NCBI RefSeq assembly: GCF_022601875.1
Contig: NZ_JAKVIP010000024.1
Location: forward strand, 1-64,000
DNA from: Chryseobacterium sp. SSA4.19
GTDB taxonomy: Bacteria > Bacteroidota > Bacteroidia > Flavobacteriales > Weeksellaceae
Length of the DNA: 64,000 nt
Direction of reading: 5' to 3'
Position 1 is the stretch's first letter. Each line of letters starts with the position of its first letter. A program made the position numbers and the translations under genes. Below the pieces are notes generated by a model. It searched no databases and was not told the origin of the DNA. It saw only the letters and a program-made list of their open reading frames with translations. Below are positions 26,082 through 35,686 of the stretch, piece by piece.

Positions 26082-28223
26082 TCACTCTAACTGTTTGCAA
26101 GGCAGTGTGAACCAAAAACGGCTTCCTTTGCCGATTTCACTTTCTACACCGATTTCTCCTTTGTGGCGCTTAATGATTTCTGAAGAAATGTAAAGTCCTA
26201 ATCCGAGGCCGGAATATTTTTTACCCTGATGATTGGCCCGGTAATATCTGTCAAATATAAATGGTTGAATTGCAGGATCAATACCGTCGCCATTATCCTT
26301 AACGCTAATCTTTACAAGATCATTATCAAGCGTCTCTACTTGCAGGTAAATGTCTCTGGAGTTGGGCGCATATTTTACCGCATTGTTTACAAAATTGATA
26401 ACTACCTGTTCAATTCTGTTTTCATCAGCAAAAACAAAAGCATTTGGATCACCTTCTATGTTCAGATTGTATTTTCCCATAAAACGGATATCATTGCAAC
26501 AGTTGTTGAGCATTTTGTACACATTAAATATTTCTTTTTTAAGCTCCAGCTGACCTTCACTGATGCGGTGCATATTTAAAAGATCATCCACCAAAGCATT
26601 TAACCTTTTCATACTGCCGGATGCCTGGTCGATAAGCCGTGGAACCATTTCATGTCCCGGATTCCCTTTTAGCTTTGTGAGTAGCTGAATGGTTGCTTTC
26701 AAACTGGTAATAGGTGTTTTAAGTTCATGGCTGGCAATTCCAAGAAAATCATCTTTCTGTACTTCATAATTTTTCCTTTTGGTAATATCGACGGTCACTC
26801 CTATCATATGAGCAGGATCCCCCGCATCATTGTAGCTTGGCAAACCTGATGCGCTCATCCAGTGTAAAGAACCGTCCGGCCATTTGATCATATATTCTGC
26901 CTGGTAAGGTAATCTGCTTTTAACCGCATTGTCAACTTCTTTTTTTACATATTCTCTGTATTCCGGCAGAATACTGTTCATCAGGTCTTCAAAATTAAAT
27001 GCATCATGTTTTGCAACTCCATAGTTGGCTTTGCATATTTCCGAGCAGCTCATGATGCCGCTTTTCAGGTCTAAATTATAGGAGCCGAGCTGACCGGCAT
27101 GCAAAGCAATTTTAAGCTGTTGGTTTAGTTCTTCCAGTTTTTTTCCCTTTTTAATCCTGTCGGTAACTTCATTGGCAATCACGATAATGGCTGTTGATTT
27201 CCCATGTTCGTTTTTCAGCGGTTCATAAATAAAATCGAAGTAGCAGTCATTAACCGTCCCTTCTGTTTCCATTTTGACGTGGGCTGTATCACCTATATAT
27301 GTAATCCCTGAAGTGAAAACATCATCAAGTATAGAGAAATATGGTTCACCTTTAAGTTCAGGCAAAGCTTTTGCTAGCGGTTTCCCGATTACAGAACTGC
27401 TTTTATTCCATATTTTCAAAATCATATCATTGGCCACTTCTATAATCAGCTTTCTTCCCGTAAGAATCCCAAATGCTACGGGAGCTTTGCTGATAAATGA
27501 TTTTAACCGCTGTTCGCTGTTTTTAAGATTATTATTAAGCAGTACTGTAAGATCATACGATTTGCTCAGCTCATTGTTAACCTTATTAAGTTCATCATTG
27601 GTCGCTTCCATTTCCATATTAAATTCCGCCAGCTCAGAAACTGCATTCTCTAATTTTTTTTGAGCCTCACTTAACTGAAGATTTACCTGTTTGACTTCAT
27701 CGATGGTATCCAGGGATGATCTTCTGAGTTCTATCTGGTCCATCGCTGTTTTGGCCAGGCTTTCGAGAATGGTCCTGTCAGCATCGCTGAATATTCTTGA
27801 TTTCCGGTCAATTATACACAGGGTTCCTATAAGAAAACCGTCATGAGTGACCAAAGGGGCTCCTGCGTAAAATCTAAGTCCCAAATCGCCGGTGACATTA
27901 GGATTAGCCAGCAGGCAAGGTTCTTTCAGGGCATCTTCAAACACAGTAACTTTTTCATCCAGTATAGCTAATGCGCAAAGACTTTTTCCTCTATTTGCAC
28001 GGGTTGCCTTACCCATCCCGATATTAGCCTTAAAGAATACGGATTCAGCGTCCACCAGCGAAAGCAATGATATCGGTACGTCAAATATTTTTGCGGAAAG
28101 CCTGGCAATACCGTCAAAACTTTCTTCTGAAGGTGTATCTGTAATCCTGTAACGTTTTAGGGCATCAAGACGCGCTGCATCATTTTCAGGCACGATATTT
28201 ATTCCAAAAGTATTTTCAATCAT
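26082..28223 (-). CDS. GAF-PAS-PAS sensor histidine kinase
   Basis: Protein of 713 residues, soluble. Order: GAF about 35-165 (LSLVDAESVFFKANIG, FYAGAPLVTHDGFLIGTLC), coiled coil 170-235, PAS about 240-355, second PAS about 370-480 (HWMSASGLPSYNDAG), HisKA with H499 in GIASHELKTPITSLK, HATPase_c about 595-710 (NFVNNAVKYAP, GLGLGLYISS). It lies 165 bp upstream of the LOV kinase on the same strand; no receiver of its own is nearby, so it could share the single-domain regulator. Signal unknown. The LOV cysteine motif is absent from both of its PAS domains. Confidence 0.85.
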   Translation of the reverse strand: MIENTFGINIVPENDAARLDALKRYRITDTPSEESFDGIARLSAKIFDVPISLLSLVDAESVFFKANIGMGKATRANRGKSLCALAILDEKVTVFEDALKEPCLLANPNVTGDLGLRFYAGAPLVTHDGFLIGTLCIIDRKSRIFSDADRTILESLAKTAMDQIELRRSSLDTIDEVKQVNLQLSEAQKKLENAVSELAEFNMEMEATNDELNKVNNELSKSYDLTVLLNNNLKNSEQRLKSFISKAPVAFGILTGRKLIIEVANDMILKIWNKSSSVIGKPLAKALPELKGEPYFSILDDVFTSGITYIGDTAHVKMETEGTVNDCYFDFIYEPLKNEHGKSTAIIVIANEVTDRIKKGKKLEELNQQLKIALHAGQLGSYNLDLKSGIMSCSEICKANYGVAKHDAFNFEDLMNSILPEYREYVKKEVDNAVKSRLPYQAEYMIKWPDGSLHWMSASGLPSYNDAGDPAHMIGVTVDITKRKNYEVQKDDFLGIASHELKTPITSLKATIQLLTKLKGNPGHEMVPRLIDQASGSMKRLNALVDDLLNMHRISEGQLELKKEIFNVYKMLNNCCNDIRFMGKYNLNIEGDPNAFVFADENRIEQVVINFVNNAVKYAPNSRDIYLQVETLDNDLVKISVKDNGDGIDPAIQPFIFDRYYRANHQGKKYSGLGLGLYISSEIIKRHKGEIGVESEIGKGSRFWFTLPCKQLE

Positions 28224-28382
28224 AGTGTTCTGTTCTAATAAATAAGGAAAAGCTGATGCTAATAGATTAAGTAAATATACTATAAAAAACCAAAATGTGG
28301 TATCTGGTCATCCTTATAATATAATGCTATTTTATATCTGCATTTATTGGATAAGTAAGTTCTAATTATAAATTCCTTAATC

Positions 28383-29810
28383 TTATTGATCTTCAGTAAG
28401 TTTTTTAATCATTCCGTTAAAAAGATAGGCATGGAAAGGAAGTACGGAATACCAGTATAACCTTCCCAATAATCCTACCGGCCGGAAGGTTGCTTCCTGT
28501 ATTAGTTTTCCATTTTCAATTTTGAAATCAAGCCAGGCTTCGCCCGGCATTTTCATTTCTGCAAAAAGGAGCAGCCTTTTGTTTTCTTTGCTGGCATACA
28601 ATACCCTCCAAAAATCAACACTGTCACCTGCATTTACCGTAGCTGAATTCTTACGTCCTCTTTTCAGTCCTACACCGCCGAAGAGCTTGTCAAGCAATCC
28701 TCTTATGCTCCAGAGATGATTGGCGTAATACCAGCCGTTTTTTCCTCCGATTCCGAATATTTTATTTAGAGTTGCTTTCTCATTTTTAACTTCATTGATT
28801 CTTCTGTCTTTAAAAACACCCATGACTGGTACCTCTAAAAAGTCCCATACATTTTTGGTGTATCTGTAATTCCCGAAGGAATCATACCAGGTTGAGAGAA
28901 CCTCATTCTGTTCAATTTTATCAAAGCTCAGTTTCAGACTTTCGCGATACGTCAGGAGTTTTACATGAAGTCTTTCGGCAAGATCATTATCTTTTGCCAC
29001 CACATTAACGGTCATGCTGTCAACCAGATTTTTGGCTAGGGCATATGATGTTGATGTAATAAAATAGAGCCAGTAAGAAGATAATTTAGGACTAAGAAAC
29101 GGTACGGAAATAATGAATCTCTTTAAATTTCGTTCACTGGCAAATATCAGCAGCATCTGCTTGTAGGACAGGATATCAGGACCTGCAATATCAAAATGTT
29201 GATTATATGTAAAGTTCTGATGGATCACACCGGTAAGCATTTCGATTACATTTCTTATGGCAATCGGCTGGCAAAGTGTTTTTAGCCATTTCGGAGCTAC
29301 CATAACAGGAAGCTTTTCCACAAGATCACGAATAATTTCAAAAGAGGCAGAACCGGATCCGATTATGATTCCTGCACGGAGTACGGTAAGGCTGTAATTC
29401 GGAGACTTCAGTTCTTCCTCTACATCTTTCCTGGACTGGAGATGTTTTGAAAGCTTGTCTTCGTTGACAATACCGGTAAGATAAATTACCTGTTTACAAT
29501 AAGTTTTTTCAATAGTTTCAGAAAAATTTTTAGCAGATATTTTTTCAGCCTTACTGAAGTCTGCATTGGAAGACATGGAATGGATAAGATAATAAGCTAC
29601 ATCGATATCTTTTTCTACAGGAACAAGGGTTTGGGGATCATTATAATCATGTTCGATGATGCTCAGCTTGTCCTGGTAATTATGATACATTGAAATATCA
29701 AATCTTTTTTTATCGCGCACCGAACATATAACTTCGTGCCCTTCACTTAAGAGCTGTATCAAAAGCCTCTTTCCGATATATCCTGTTGCGCCTGTAAGAA
29801 ATATTTTCAT
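28383..29810 (-). CDS. NAD(P)-binding SDR protein with C-terminal DUF2867
   Basis: Protein of 475 residues from ATG 29810. N-terminal Rossmann domain (KIFLTGATGYIGKRLLIQLL) of the atypical SDR/NmrA-like type to about 300, then a DUF2867 region (about 330-475, YANHLWSIRGLLDKLFGG... LYWYSVLPFHAYLF). Such fused proteins are common in Bacteroidota; the reaction is unknown and the fold suggests a NAD(P)H sensor or reductase. Monocistronic. Confidence 0.75.
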   Translation of the reverse strand: MKIFLTGATGYIGKRLLIQLLSEGHEVICSVRDKKRFDISMYHNYQDKLSIIEHDYNDPQTLVPVEKDIDVAYYLIHSMSSNADFSKAEKISAKNFSETIEKTYCKQVIYLTGIVNEDKLSKHLQSRKDVEEELKSPNYSLTVLRAGIIIGSGSASFEIIRDLVEKLPVMVAPKWLKTLCQPIAIRNVIEMLTGVIHQNFTYNQHFDIAGPDILSYKQMLLIFASERNLKRFIISVPFLSPKLSSYWLYFITSTSYALAKNLVDSMTVNVVAKDNDLAERLHVKLLTYRESLKLSFDKIEQNEVLSTWYDSFGNYRYTKNVWDFLEVPVMGVFKDRRINEVKNEKATLNKIFGIGGKNGWYYANHLWSIRGLLDKLFGGVGLKRGRKNSATVNAGDSVDFWRVLYASKENKRLLLFAEMKMPGEAWLDFKIENGKLIQEATFRPVGLLGRLYWYSVLPFHAYLFNGMIKKLTEDQ

Positions 29811-30051
29811 ATGCTGTCCATTTTTATTGTAGGTTAACAAGATTTATTCATAGTTGATCTTTTATTACCAGATCCGTTCTGTCCTTGTTCATTGTACTCT
29901 GACGCCTTGAAAGTTTACAAAACTGATACCATATAATAAAAATTTTGATTTTAGTTCTTGATTTGTTAAAATTGGTCTGCTTTATGCTAAGAAAATAACA
30001 GCAGGTTGATGATCACCTGGTTTTAATAGAAACACCACAAAATTATATAGT

Positions 30052-30213
30052 ATGAAAGAATCTACTCAATGGGACAATGCCTCAACAATGAACAAGGAAA
30101 TCGAACGTCAGAAAGCACTTAAGGTGCTCGAAAAAGCTAAGATGATCAGCAGAAAGGTTGTCTTTTTGCCCAAAGGAGCCAGCGGAAGCCAAAAGCAGAA
30201 TAATTTATTTTAA
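30052..30213 (+). CDS. Small conserved-looking protein of 53 residues
   Basis: ATG at 30052 opens 53 codons to TAA at 30213. The product is helical and charged: MKESTQWDNASTMNKEIERQ, then KALKVLEKAKMISRKVV and FLPKGASGSQKQNNLF. A clear terminator follows 25 bp later, which supports a real transcript. No signal peptide. Not recognised; possibly a nucleic-acid or stress-related small protein, but that is a guess. Confidence 0.55.
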   Translation: MKESTQWDNASTMNKEIERQKALKVLEKAKMISRKVVFLPKGASGSQKQNNLF

Positions 30214-30237
30214 TTTTCGGTTTCTTTCCTGATATAC

Positions 30238-30263
30238 AAGCTACTTCAAGTAGCTTTTTTTTT
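30238..30263 (+). terminator. Terminator of the 53-aa gene
   Basis: AAGCTAC / GTAGCTT with a TTCAA loop and a tract of nine or more T. Confidence 0.85.
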
Positions 30264-30390
30264 GACATTAAAAGTACGGATTGTGTTAGGCATTCGTATA
30301 AACAATTGCTTATAGATTAATTTAAAATCTATTTCTGATAAAAAACCTTTTCAGATTTTACATTAGTATTGTCAATAACTTATTCCGCAT

Positions 30391-31056
30391 ATGAATAAAA
30401 AATTATCCAGTATCAGTGGATTTGTGTCTTACAGAACGAAGTTGATAAATGCTTCCCTATTTTTTCTGCTTACTGTTTCATTTTTAATATTAACTTATTT
30501 TGTTCTTTCAAACCGTTCTGCCCACTGGGATTATTATATCTCCGGGATACTTCAGCACCAGCAGCATGCTGTTCTCGACACTTTAATGAAAGGATTCAGC
30601 TGGCTCGGAAAAGTACGGGTTGCTTTTTTTGCTATTTGCTTTACTTCATTATGTTTTTTAATGTACGAAAAAAAACGGGAGGCAATTCTGGTTGGCTCCA
30701 CAATTCTTACGGGTGCCATAAGCTGGACCTTAAAAATGCTTATTGACCGTCCGAGGCCCGGTGCAGATGTAGTAAGGGTAATTGAAGAAACAAAATACCA
30801 GAGCTTTCCCAGCGGACATGTTCTATTCTACACCGTTTTCTTCGGACTTTTATCTATAATTGTATTTTATGCCCGAGGAATAAGCGGCAGGATAAGAGGG
30901 ATTATGATTTTCCTGCTGGTCTTAATGATTGCTTGCGGAGCAGTTTCAAGAATCTATCTCGGTGCACATTGGTTTACTGATATTCTGGGAGGATTTATTG
31001 TCGGAATTCAGTTTTTGCTGATTGCCAGGCTGCTGTATTTAAAAAATAAGGCGTAA
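30391..31056 (+). CDS. PAP2-family membrane phosphatase
   Basis: Protein of 221 residues with about six membrane helices. All three motifs of lipid phosphatases are present: KMLIDRPRP (motif 1), FPSGH (motif 2) and SRIYLGAHWFTDILGG (motif 3, with the conserved His and Asp). PAP2 enzymes hydrolyse phosphatidate, undecaprenyl diphosphate or phosphatidylglycerol-phosphate at the membrane. The specific lipid is not readable. Convergent with the outer-membrane protein gene downstream. Confidence 0.85.
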   Translation: MNKKLSSISGFVSYRTKLINASLFFLLTVSFLILTYFVLSNRSAHWDYYISGILQHQQHAVLDTLMKGFSWLGKVRVAFFAICFTSLCFLMYEKKREAILVGSTILTGAISWTLKMLIDRPRPGADVVRVIEETKYQSFPSGHVLFYTVFFGLLSIIVFYARGISGRIRGIMIFLLVLMIACGAVSRIYLGAHWFTDILGGFIVGIQFLLIARLLYLKNKA

Positions 31057-31140
31057 TTGATATATTATTCTGACAATGGGAATAACAAAATGAATTTGTT
31101 AGTATTCATAGTATAAATTTAATGAATGATATTAGTATTA

Positions 31141-33510
31141 TTACAAACGTTTCTGTTCTTCCGTTTTATCACCTGCTTTTGCTTCTTTTACTTTTTGATT
31201 TCCGAAATTATATTTAAAATTGATCATAAAATACTGCGTATCACGGTAATCTTTAAAATACTGATTCTGGTCTGCGTATCTCGTGGAAATGGTATTTTTG
31301 TTTGTTCTAAACAAATCATTCAATACCAAACCGGCTTCTAAGCGCTTATTAAACATTTTTTTGTTTAAGATAATATTGGTATTTTGGGATGAGCTGATAT
31401 CAAAAGAGCCCTGAATCGTTTTTGAATTATAGACATAGCTGATATTAAGATCCCAGGTTTTTTCCTTATCAAGTGTAATCTGTGTGGAAATATTGGCATT
31501 ATAAAAAAACACATCATTTTTATAGAGAATTTTATCAGTTCCCATAAAATAATTCTCATTGTATTCTCCCATAGCAAAAAGATTCAGCTTCCAGAATGGC
31601 TTCAGGGAAAAGCTTTTTGAAAAATTGATTCCTATATTTTTTCCGTGATCGATGTTGGTATAGTTATAAACCGTTTCAAAGGTTTGCGGATTCTGGACGG
31701 AGATTTCCATAGACGGATCTTTAATATAGCTGTAATAAGCTTCAAAATTCCAGTTTTTTAAGGTGTAAGTAAGGCTTAGGTTATGAATGATGGTTGATCT
31801 TAGATTGGCATCTCCCTGGAAATATGAATATAGATTATAATAGGATCTTGACGGATTTAAAAAATCGTAATTGGGGCGGTCAATTCTTTTTCCATAAGAA
31901 AAGCCGATCTGCTGGTCATCCTTCAGGTTGTACATCAGGAAAAGAGTAGGAAAGAGCCCTGTTCTTGAGGTTTTATTTCTTACGTCCGGATTGTCTGATT
32001 GTGTACTGATTAATGTGGTCTCCGATCGAAGGCCTGCTTTCAGTTCCCATTTATTCCATTTATATTCGGAAGAAAGATAAGCGGCAATAATATTTTCCTT
32101 ATAAGTAAACATATTGCTTTTTGCAGGATCTGAAATTAAAATTCCTGTGGTTCCGTCAAAGAAGCCGAGATTATTGCTGTTATTGACAAAGCTGTATTTA
32201 ATTCCGCTTTCCAGGGTAAGTTTATCATTTGAAAAGCGGTAATCCATTTGAGACGAATAAAGCGAAACATCCTGAATGCTGTTGCTGGCAAAACGATTTT
32301 TATTTTCGGGCTGGTTGATAAAATAAAGTGAGGTTTCAACATCCTGGTTTTCCTTGTATTTTTTTGTACTGAAATTATTGGTGAAGGTAAGGGTATGATC
32401 TCCGAATTTTTTATCATATACAAGATAAGTATTGAAGCTGTTATTGTATTGATTCCTTTTATTGGAGGTAATATAATAAGATTGCAACTGGTTGTTCTCC
32501 GTATTATAAATATTCGTCGGAACATTATAATTTCCCTGATTTTTGGGTGCATTGTATCCATCAAACCCGAATTGTATTGTCGAAAGGCTGTCTATACCGT
32601 ATTGTCCTGAAAAATTATAGATGTGCTGCTCACGGGATCTGGTTTTTCTTACCATATCGCTTTCCCAGCGGGTTTTATCTTTATCAAAGGTTACAATATC
32701 AAAATTCTGACGTACGTAATCTCCTGTTATAAAATTATAGTTGCCGCTCAGCTGCCATTTTGCCGTATTGTAAGATTGGGACAGCCCAATCGTCCCTTTT
32801 GCGTAAATGGACTGATGGTATCTTGTGGAAACCCTGCCTTTATATCCGGAAAGTACGTTCTGCTTCATTTTGATATTGATGATGGCGCTTCCCTGTGCTT
32901 CATATTTTGCAGGAGGATTGGTAATCACCTCAACGGAAGATACGTTATTTCCATCGGTGTTTTCCAGCAGCTGTTTCAGCTGTTCCTGTGTCATCAGAGT
33001 CTTTTTATCGTTGATGGTTACGATGATCTGTGAGTTTCCGCGAATGCTTAACTCTTCATTTTTAACTAAAATGTTTGGTGTGCTTTTCAGGATGTCCCAT
33101 GCATTCAGGTTCTGAAGAGGCGTTTTTTCAATATTGAATTCCAGCCTGTCAATTTTTCTTTTTAAGAGAGGCTTGTTAGCCGTAATCGTAATGGCTTCAA
33201 TGGTTTTAATAGTATCTTTTTTTAAGATAATATTCAGGAATTCGTTTTGTTCTATTATGATTTCGTAATCCTGATAGTCTGGTTTTTTAATGAGGATAGA
33301 TGTCGGAAACGATTGCATTCCTTCAACCGTGAAATTGCCCTGCTGATCGGAATAAAATAAAGTCTTATTATTTTTCACTTCAATACTGCATCCTGAAAGT
33401 GGTTGTTGATTTTCATCTTCAATGTGTCCTTTGATATTCTGGCCCCATATAATTACAGGAAATAAAAATAAAATAATGCTGTAAAATTTCATTTCATTAA
33501 TTTTATTCAA
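31141..33510 (-). CDS. Outer-membrane beta-barrel protein with carboxypeptidase-like N-domain
   Basis: Protein of 789 residues. Signal peptide (cleavage near IIWGQ, residue 23), a carboxypeptidase-regulatory-like domain about 24-95 (GHIEDENQQPLSGCSIEVKN), a plug-like region about 105-225 (NPPAKYEAQGSAIINIKMK) and a long barrel. It belongs to the TonB-receptor-like 'outer membrane beta-barrel' group, not to SusC or siderophore receptors. The gene is divergent from a histidine kinase/OmpR-type regulator with only 92 bp between, so the regulator probably controls it. The ligand is unknown. Confidence 0.8.
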   Translation of the reverse strand: MNKINEMKFYSIILFLFPVIIWGQNIKGHIEDENQQPLSGCSIEVKNNKTLFYSDQQGNFTVEGMQSFPTSILIKKPDYQDYEIIIEQNEFLNIILKKDTIKTIEAITITANKPLLKRKIDRLEFNIEKTPLQNLNAWDILKSTPNILVKNEELSIRGNSQIIVTINDKKTLMTQEQLKQLLENTDGNNVSSVEVITNPPAKYEAQGSAIINIKMKQNVLSGYKGRVSTRYHQSIYAKGTIGLSQSYNTAKWQLSGNYNFITGDYVRQNFDIVTFDKDKTRWESDMVRKTRSREQHIYNFSGQYGIDSLSTIQFGFDGYNAPKNQGNYNVPTNIYNTENNQLQSYYITSNKRNQYNNSFNTYLVYDKKFGDHTLTFTNNFSTKKYKENQDVETSLYFINQPENKNRFASNSIQDVSLYSSQMDYRFSNDKLTLESGIKYSFVNNSNNLGFFDGTTGILISDPAKSNMFTYKENIIAAYLSSEYKWNKWELKAGLRSETTLISTQSDNPDVRNKTSRTGLFPTLFLMYNLKDDQQIGFSYGKRIDRPNYDFLNPSRSYYNLYSYFQGDANLRSTIIHNLSLTYTLKNWNFEAYYSYIKDPSMEISVQNPQTFETVYNYTNIDHGKNIGINFSKSFSLKPFWKLNLFAMGEYNENYFMGTDKILYKNDVFFYNANISTQITLDKEKTWDLNISYVYNSKTIQGSFDISSSQNTNIILNKKMFNKRLEAGLVLNDLFRTNKNTISTRYADQNQYFKDYRDTQYFMINFKYNFGNQKVKEAKAGDKTEEQKRL

Positions 33511-33538
33511 AATTGGGAAGAAATGCAGGAAATATTTG

Positions 33539-33566
33539 TTAATGAACGGTTAATGAACGGTTAATG
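33539..33566. promoter_or_regulatory. Tandem 11-bp repeat, candidate OmpR-family operator
   Basis: TTAATGAACGG occurs twice back to back (33539-33549, 33550-33560) followed by TTAATG (33561-33566). An 11-bp period equals one helical turn, the spacing OmpR-type dimers use. It sits 29-56 bp upstream of the barrel gene and about 25 bp ahead of a TATTTTTG -7 match (33591-33598) for the kinase gene. Confidence 0.55.
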
Positions 33567-33602
33567 CTGAAAAGAAAGAAAATTAGATTGTATTTTTGAA
33601 AT

Positions 33603-34907
33603 ATGAACCGGAAGAAAATTAGTAAAGTAGGTTTGTTTTTATTCAGTCTGGCCATTTTGGTTGTACTGCAGGTGTATTTCATTTACAATTCTTATCGTCT
33701 TGAGGAAAAGGAACTCAACAGACAGGCCAGGGATATGGCCGAGCTTGTTATCGCTAAGATGGAAAAATATGATGCCAGTACCAATGAGGATAAACTGGTG
33801 GCAGATTTTCAGAAGCTGAACAATAAAATCAATATTCAGAGAGAAGAAATCATTCACCATGGAAAAATTACTGCTTCCGGAAATGAGCAGAGTAGGAAAC
33901 TGGAAATGATCCTTAAAGAGCAGCTTTGCGAGTCCGGTTTTGACTTAGCTATAAAAAGTGAAATTTATTCAGTATATGACGAGCTGACTAAAAAAGAACT
34001 TTTACCGGAAAACCGTTCTGTTATTTTATATCAAACTGCAAAACCAATCACAAAACCGTTGGTTATTAACGAAGGCAAGTGGTCCAGCCGCAATTCCAGC
34101 AAAAACACGGAGATTAATCTGGAGGAAAAGCAAAATTACCTCATAAAATCAAAATCCAGTTTCCAATTGCTGAATATCCGCTTTCTGATTTTAAAAAAAA
34201 TTATTCCTCTTGTAGTCATCAGTCTCTTTATTGTCTGTTTGATTATTTACCTCTTCAGGAACAGCATGAGGAACCTGAACCGTCAGGAAAATAAAATCTT
34301 ACAGCTTCACACTACTATAGACTCCATTGCACATGAACTCAATACCCCAATTACCACGCTTAAATTTTCAATCGTTCAGTCCCCGGATATAGAGAATAAA
34401 GCTTTGTTAGAAAGACAGGTTAAACGACTTGAAAATATTGTGTCATCTATCCATTCGTATGATTCTGAAGGGGCACGGATAGATAAAAAGGAAATTGAGA
34501 ATTATTTTTCGGAACTCAGGATAACACATCAGCATACCAATTTTAATATAAAAATTGATTTTATCGAAAATAAATTGTTGCTATACAATGATTTTAAGCA
34601 GATCATGGATAACCTTATGAATAATGCTTTAAAGTACGGAGCGACAGAAATAGAAGTATTTTTAAAAGTAGATAAAGCCGTTGAAATAAAAATTTCTGAT
34701 AACGGGATCGGAATTCCCAAAGAAGAGCATAAGCTTATTTTTGAGAAATATTACCGTGTTACAAGACCGGAAAATTTTCACGTTAATGGTTTGGGAGTCG
34801 GCCTTTTTCTCGTGAAAACAATAGTGGATAAGTACAAAGGTGATATCGGGGTACAGTCGAAAAAGAAAGGAGTTACATTTAAAATTATGTTGCGGAATGA
34901 AGCTTAA
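33603..34907 (+). CDS. Membrane sensor histidine kinase
   Basis: Protein of 434 residues. Two membrane helices (about 10-28 and 197-218) bound a periplasmic sensor region of about 165 residues without a recognised fold. HisKA with H244 in SIAHELNTPITTL, then HATPase_c about 320-432 (DNLMNNALKYG, GIGIPKEEH, GLGVGLFLVK). The stop overlaps the regulator start by 11 nt. A -7-like TATTTTTG ends 4 bp before the ATG, so the mRNA may have almost no leader. Confidence 0.85.
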   Translation: MNRKKISKVGLFLFSLAILVVLQVYFIYNSYRLEEKELNRQARDMAELVIAKMEKYDASTNEDKLVADFQKLNNKINIQREEIIHHGKITASGNEQSRKLEMILKEQLCESGFDLAIKSEIYSVYDELTKKELLPENRSVILYQTAKPITKPLVINEGKWSSRNSSKNTEINLEEKQNYLIKSKSSFQLLNIRFLILKKIIPLVVISLFIVCLIIYLFRNSMRNLNRQENKILQLHTTIDSIAHELNTPITTLKFSIVQSPDIENKALLERQVKRLENIVSSIHSYDSEGARIDKKEIENYFSELRITHQHTNFNIKIDFIENKLLLYNDFKQIMDNLMNNALKYGATEIEVFLKVDKAVEIKISDNGIGIPKEEHKLIFEKYYRVTRPENFHVNGLGVGLFLVKTIVDKYKGDIGVQSKKKGVTFKIMLRNEA

Positions 34908-35583
34908 AATTATATTGGTAGAAGACGATCCGGATCTGGGAATGGTATTGAAGCAGTATCTTGAATTTTCTGATTTTGAGGTAGTCTGGATTACACATCC
35001 TGAAGAAATCCTGAAAAATAAAAAGATGATCGACGGTTATCAACTGGCAATTCTTGATGTCATGCTTCCCGGAATAGACGGATTTGAACTTTCTAAAGAG
35101 ATCAGAAAAACTTCTGATATTCCTTTTCTTTTTTTAACGGCAAAGTCCCAAAGTATTGACAGGATTTTGGGACTGAAGCTGGGTGCGGATGATTATATTA
35201 CCAAGCCGTGCGAGCCTGAAGAACTGATTTTAAGGATTAAAAATATTCTCCGAAGGCAAAATCATATAAAAGAGGATATTATTAAAATCGGGTATTATTC
35301 ATTTGTGCCGGAACAGTTCAGACTGATTTACCAGGACCACGCGATTCAGCTGACTGAGAAAGAATCTGAACTTTTGCTCCTTCTTTCTAAAAATAACCGA
35401 AGAATCATCAACCGGAAAGAAATCCTGGAGACACTCTGGGGGGAAAATGATTATTTTCTGGGCCGGAGCCTGGATGTTTTTATGACCCGTTTGCGAAAAT
35501 ACTTCCAGCATGACGAAAGGATAACGCTTGATTCCGTCCGCGGCGTTGGTTTCAAAGTAGAATTTCCTGATAACAGGTCCTGA
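34897..35583 (+). CDS. OmpR-family response regulator
   Basis: Protein of 228 residues from ATG 34897, which overlaps the kinase end. Receiver 1-120 with DD (10-11), D54 in AILDVMLPG, T81 in FLTAK and K103 in ITKPCEP; then a winged-helix DNA-binding domain about 130-225 (QLTEKESELLLLLSKN, SLDVFMTRLRKYF, LDSVRGVGFKVE). The pair with the preceding kinase is a standard two-component system; the tandem repeat upstream of the kinase is the likely binding site. Confidence 0.9.
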   Translation: MKLKIILVEDDPDLGMVLKQYLEFSDFEVVWITHPEEILKNKKMIDGYQLAILDVMLPGIDGFELSKEIRKTSDIPFLFLTAKSQSIDRILGLKLGADDYITKPCEPEELILRIKNILRRQNHIKEDIIKIGYYSFVPEQFRLIYQDHAIQLTEKESELLLLLSKNNRRIINRKEILETLWGENDYFLGRSLDVFMTRLRKYFQHDERITLDSVRGVGFKVEFPDNRS

Positions 35584-35606
35584 TTAGGAAGACGGCGATG
35601 TCATAA

Positions 35607-35651
35607 ATATAAATCGATGCGAAATAGAAAATAGTTCGCATCGATTTATAT
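35607..35651. terminator. Bidirectional terminator between convergent genes
   Basis: Perfect 17-bp inverted repeat (35607-35623 / 35635-35651), 11-nt loop. Confidence 0.85.
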
Positions 35652-35686
35652 TAACCTCACAAGTCGTAAAATATATCCGTCACCCT

